DNA of 64,000 nucleotides from Lacrimispora saccharolytica (GTDB lineage Bacteria; Bacillota; Clostridia; Lachnospirales; Lachnospiraceae): positions 1-64,000 of the forward strand of contig JACJJN010000007.1 in the NCBI GenBank assembly GCA_016899975.1. The letters run 5' to 3'. Positions 61,236-64,000 of the stretch are shown here, one piece after another (position 1 is the stretch's first letter; every line of letters begins with the position of its first letter). A program made the translations under genes and the position numbers. The notes below the pieces were generated by a model that saw only the letters and a program-made list of their open reading frames with translations, made no database searches and was not told the DNA's origin.

Positions 61236-61444
61236 ATTCACCTCTCCTTTCTTCTACAATTACCTTTGTATCTTGATTTTACCACACCTTTCTCTGTTTT
61301 TCTATAAGTTTTCTAATAATTTTAATAAAATTTTCCATTTTATTTTTTTAAATCTCATATATTCATGTATTTCTGAATTTTTTTGATAGTTTTAATGTTT
61401 TATTTGGCATTTTTTCCAATGCGTTCCAAAGTATGTTTGTACAT

Positions 61445-61810
61445 TCAGACATGATCTGCGAGGGAAGCAGTTGCCATTCCCAAAACCACGCCTGTCAAAC
61501 ATGCCACCACACTTACCACCGCATATCCCACCCCGGTAAACAGCCTTCCTTTTTCCAACAGCTGAACGGTTTCCAAAGAAAACGTGGAAAACGTCGTGAA
61601 ACCTCCGCAGAAACCGGTTTTCAAAAACAACACCAGCCTCGGAGATTCCGACCATCGGTTTGCCGCCAGTCCTACGATCAGTCCGATCAAAAATGCTCCT
61701 GCAAGATTGGTGACAAACGTCATCACCGGGAAATCCGCTTTCACCGGAACCAGGCTGACCAGGTACCTGCACACCGCGCCTGCCGCACCTCCTGCCGCCA
61801 CCAGTATCAT
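61445..61810 (-). CDS. crcB: fluoride channel FluC/CrcB
   Basis: The 121-residue protein has four spans with AAGGAAGAVCRYLVS, TFVTNLAGAFLIGLIVG and GFCGGFTTFSTFSLE, the Fluc pattern. It exports fluoride as a dual-topology dimer. A TTG at 61822 with GGAG ten bases before it may be the true start. Only one copy is seen; dimer partners can be identical. No fluoride riboswitch pattern was found upstream. Confidence 0.9.
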   Translation of the reverse strand: MILVAAGGAAGAVCRYLVSLVPVKADFPVMTFVTNLAGAFLIGLIVGLAANRWSESPRLVLFLKTGFCGGFTTFSTFSLETVQLLEKGRLFTGVGYAVVSVVACLTGVVLGMATASLADHV

Positions 61811-61852
61811 TTTCTCTATCAATCTACCGACACTCCTTTCCACAGCAAAACC

Positions 61853-61912
61853 CCCGGAAGACATCTGACTGCTGCGCCTTGCCGGCTTCACCGGCAAATG
61901 TCTTCCGGGGTC
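61853..61912 (-). terminator. terminator after the IclR gene
   Basis: CCCCGGAAGACAT and ATGTCTTCCGGGG pair over 13 bp, enclosing an inner TTGCCGG/CCGGCAA hairpin, followed on the minus strand by GGTTTTG. Confidence 0.6.
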
Positions 61913-61918
61913 TGCTCT

Positions 61919-62782
61919 TTACTGAATCGCCCGGGCGATCTCCTCTTTCATTTTCAACACATAATATGCCAGTTCCTCCACCCGCTGATCATCCATCCTG
62001 CTCACCGGAGCGGAAATACTGAACGCATATTTAGGGCGTCCCTTATAGTCCGTCACGCCTGCCGCAATACATCGGACACCCAGCTCATTCTCCTCATTGT
62101 CCAGAGCGTATCCCTTTTCCCGAACCTCCTCCAGAGTCTTCAGGTACTCATCACAGTCTACGATCGTATGAGGCGTCAGCGCATGGATCGAACTCTTCGC
62201 CCACATTTTGCGCACCTGCTCCTCCGTCATCTGTGCCGCCATGGTCTTTCCAACACCTGAACAGTACAGAGGGATCCTGCTGCCCACCTTGGAAACCATA
62301 CGCACAGAATTCTGATCCGATTCCACCTTATCGATATACACCGCATAATTCCCATCCTTCTGGACGAAATGCACGGTCTCACCAGTCTGGCGCATCAGCT
62401 TTTTCAGATAAGGCCGCACGATCTCGATCACATCCACATGGGCAAGCAGCTGATTGGACAGCTCCAGAAGCTTAAAGGTGAGACTGTACTTGCCCGTTTC
62501 CAGATCCTGTCTTGCGTACCCCATATAAATCAGGGAATTCAACAGCCGGTGAACGGTACTCTTATGAAGCTCCATCTGATTGGATAATTCAATCAGCCCC
62601 ATTGGTCCCCTCTGTGCCAGCGTTTCCATCGTGAGAAACAGCCGGTCCGCCACCTGGATCGGGTTCTTCTCTTCCCGGATTTCTTCCCTGGTGTCCTCTC
62701 CCGCCGCTGTTCCGGTCCCGTTCAGGATCTCTTTTTCGACCTGCTTTCCGGTCGATTCTTTATTATTTTGTTCCGTATTCAT
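61919..62782 (-). CDS. IclR family regulator
   Basis: The 287-residue protein has a disordered 40-residue head, a winged helix (VADRLFLTMETLAQRGPMGL, LHKSTVHRLLNSLIYMGY) and a ligand-binding domain (VSKVGSRIPLYCSGVGKTMA). It resembles KdgR-type regulators of hexuronate use. It is divergent from the KDPG aldolase gene and probably controls it. Confidence 0.93.
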   Translation of the reverse strand: MNTEQNNKESTGKQVEKEILNGTGTAAGEDTREEIREEKNPIQVADRLFLTMETLAQRGPMGLIELSNQMELHKSTVHRLLNSLIYMGYARQDLETGKYSLTFKLLELSNQLLAHVDVIEIVRPYLKKLMRQTGETVHFVQKDGNYAVYIDKVESDQNSVRMVSKVGSRIPLYCSGVGKTMAAQMTEEQVRKMWAKSSIHALTPHTIVDCDEYLKTLEEVREKGYALDNEENELGVRCIAAGVTDYKGRPKYAFSISAPVSRMDDQRVEELAYYVLKMKEEIARAIQ

Positions 62783-62856
62783 TCTTCCACGCTTTCCCGT
62801 GAATCACATCGTTCCATACTCGCATTTTAACACACCAAAAATTTTCTGACAAGAGG

Positions 62857-62902
62857 GGGGACGGGGAAGCCGGGGAAGAGCGGCAGGGGCGCCTCCGTCC
62901 CC
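62857..62902. repeat. G-rich hairpin element
   Basis: GGGGACGG and CCGTCCCC close a 46-bp G-rich stem-loop. It lies just before the eda promoter. Similar GGGGACGG palindromes are dispersed repeats in many bacteria. Confidence 0.6.
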
Positions 62903-62921
62903 AAAAACTTTTATTTTTTGC

Positions 62922-62949
62922 TTGACTTTTGGGGGTATGGCGGTATAAT
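62922..62949 (+). promoter_or_regulatory. eda promoter
   Basis: TTGACT (62922-62927), a 16-bp spacer and TATAAT (62944-62949). Confidence 0.88.
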
Positions 62950-62970
62950 GAAATCATAAAGTATTACATC

Positions 62971-62997
62971 GTGAAACTTAGTTCCATATTGTGAAAC
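62971..62997. promoter_or_regulatory. candidate IclR/KdgR operator
   Basis: TGAAACTTAGTTCCA (62972-62986) is an imperfect palindrome of the TGAAAC-N3-GTTTCA type, and GTGAAAC repeats at 62971-62977 and 62991-62997. It lies just downstream of the -10, a place for repression. Confidence 0.55.
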
Positions 62998-63037
62998 CAA
63001 AAAACTTTAAATCCAAGAAGAAAAGGAGAACAGAATC

Positions 63038-63997
63038 ATGAATGCAGTATTAGAAGAAATTCAGAAAATTGGTATTGTACCAGTCGTAGTTCTGGACAAG
63101 CCGGAAGACGCTGAGCCGCTGGCAAAAGCTCTTTGCGAAGGAGGGCTTCCGTGTGCAGAGGTTACGTTCCGTACCGCTGCTGCTGAGGAATCCATCCGCA
63201 TCATGTCCGAGAAATTCCCGAACATGCTGGTTGGAGCAGGTACTGTTCTGACCACAGAGCAGGTTGACCGTGCAGTGAATGCAGGCGCTAAGTTCATCGT
63301 AAGCCCGGGTCTGAATCCGGAAGTTGTAAAATATTGTGTAGACAAGAACATCCCGGTGACTCCTGGTACCTGCAACCCGAGCGATATCGAGACTGCTATT
63401 TCTCTGGGCCTGGATGTTGTTAAGTTCTTCCCGGCTGAGGCTGCAGGCGGACTGGCTATGATCAAAGCTATGGCTGCTCCGTATGTAAATATGAAATTCA
63501 TGCCGACCGGCGGTATCAACGCAAAGAACGTAAACGAGTATCTTGCCTTTGACAAGATCATCGCATGCGGCGGAAGCTGGATGGTAAACAAAGCTCTGGT
63601 AAATGCCGGCGAGTTTGACAAGATCAAAGAGATGACCACAGAGGCTGTCCGCACAATGCTTGGCTTCGAGATCGTTCACATCGGAATCAACTCCGAGGAC
63701 GAGGCTGAAGCTGAAAAAACTGCTTCTGCTTTCGAGGGTCTGTTCGGATGGGCAAAAGACGAGCACACCAAATCCGTATTTGCAGGAAAACAGATTGAGG
63801 TTATGAAATCTAAAGTTCGCGGAACCCACGGACATATCGGAATAGGAACCAACAGTGTTCTCCGTGCAAAACATTTCCTGGAGTCTCAGGGATACAAATT
63901 TGATGAAAGCACAGCTACCTACAAAAACGGCAAGCTGAACTTCATCTATCTGCAGGATGAGATCGGCGGTTTCGCAGTTCATCTGGTAAATAAGTAA
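63038..63997 (+). CDS. eda: KDPG/KHG aldolase fused to a VOC-like domain
   Basis: Residues 1 to about 210 are a class I KDPG aldolase: AEVTFRTAAAEESIRIMSEK (catalytic Glu), GAGTVLTTEQVDRAVNAGAK, and the Schiff-base Lys in GLDVVKFFPAEAAGG. About 105 further residues resemble a VOC/glyoxalase-like fold (FEIVHIGINSEDEAEAEKTA to GGFAVHLVNK). The aldolase splits KDPG to pyruvate and glyceraldehyde 3-phosphate. The role of the extra domain is unknown. AAGGAG precedes the ATG, and no further genes are visible before the window end. Confidence 0.93.
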   Translation: MNAVLEEIQKIGIVPVVVLDKPEDAEPLAKALCEGGLPCAEVTFRTAAAEESIRIMSEKFPNMLVGAGTVLTTEQVDRAVNAGAKFIVSPGLNPEVVKYCVDKNIPVTPGTCNPSDIETAISLGLDVVKFFPAEAAGGLAMIKAMAAPYVNMKFMPTGGINAKNVNEYLAFDKIIACGGSWMVNKALVNAGEFDKIKEMTTEAVRTMLGFEIVHIGINSEDEAEAEKTASAFEGLFGWAKDEHTKSVFAGKQIEVMKSKVRGTHGHIGIGTNSVLRAKHFLESQGYKFDESTATYKNGKLNFIYLQDEIGGFAVHLVNK

Positions 63998-64000
63998 AAA

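Noticed and set aside
61811-61918. Fluoride riboswitch before crcB
   Set aside because: The hairpin here is a long paired terminator of the IclR gene and lacks the conserved loop and pseudoknot sequences of the crcB motif.

Overview
The window reads as a chromosome segment of an anaerobic gut Firmicute of the Lachnospiraceae type (a Blautia/Dorea/Ruminococcus-like relative). The reasons are the glgC-glgD pair, PyrD with PyrK, the selenium-dependent molybdenum hydroxylase (SDMH) maturation genes, a CIRCE element, strong AGGAGG-type ribosome binding sites, and several small proteins common in that group. The genus is an inference; no rRNA is present.

Positions 1 to about 14,050 hold part of a decayed tailed prophage, transcribed right to left in the usual order: SymE-like protein, small protein, HNH nuclease, terminase small subunit, two ParB-like proteins, C5 cytosine methyltransferase, terminase large subunit, portal, Clp-type prohead protease, major capsid, connector and closure proteins, tail tube, frameshifting tail chaperone, and the start of the tape measure. 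The terminase large subunit has an in-frame TGA and the tape measure stops after 78 residues, so this copy looks defective. Two cargo insertions interrupt the phage modules: a Schlafen/AlbA-type regulator whose own coding repeat matches its promoter repeat, and an HxlR regulator with a divergent flavin reductase.

Positions 14,100 to 24,250 are mostly housekeeping genes: rlmD, a MATE exporter, small membrane and DUF218 proteins, three tRNAs (Val, Met, Met), a HIT protein, an AraC regulator divergent from a 40-residue microprotein, an XdhC-like protein, and glgC-glgD for glycogen synthesis.

Positions 24,300 to 35,950 form one long leftward operon for molybdenum and selenium: modE-like regulator, selD, yedF, yqeB, a MoeA-like protein, moaC, moaA, a MOSC protein, mogA-like, modABC, a cysteine desulfurase-like enzyme, DUF3343, and yqeC. 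It would import molybdate, make the pterin cofactor, and activate and insert labile selenium. A palindrome with the arm sequence and spacing of a ModE operator lies at its promoter. The hydroxylase itself is not in the window.

Positions 36,100 to 64,000 carry an AEC transporter, a phosphoesterase, the purine genes purE-M-N-D, an M29 peptidase, HD, VanZ and other small membrane genes, the pyrimidine operon pyrC-F-K-D-E, a cold-shock gene behind a leader terminator, DegV, a CorA-like transporter, htpG with CIRCE, lrgAB, a VanY-like peptidase, two cytidylate-kinase-like paralogues, a fluoride channel, and an IclR regulator divergent from a KDPG aldolase fused to a VOC-like domain. At least three families of short dispersed palindromic elements sit between genes.
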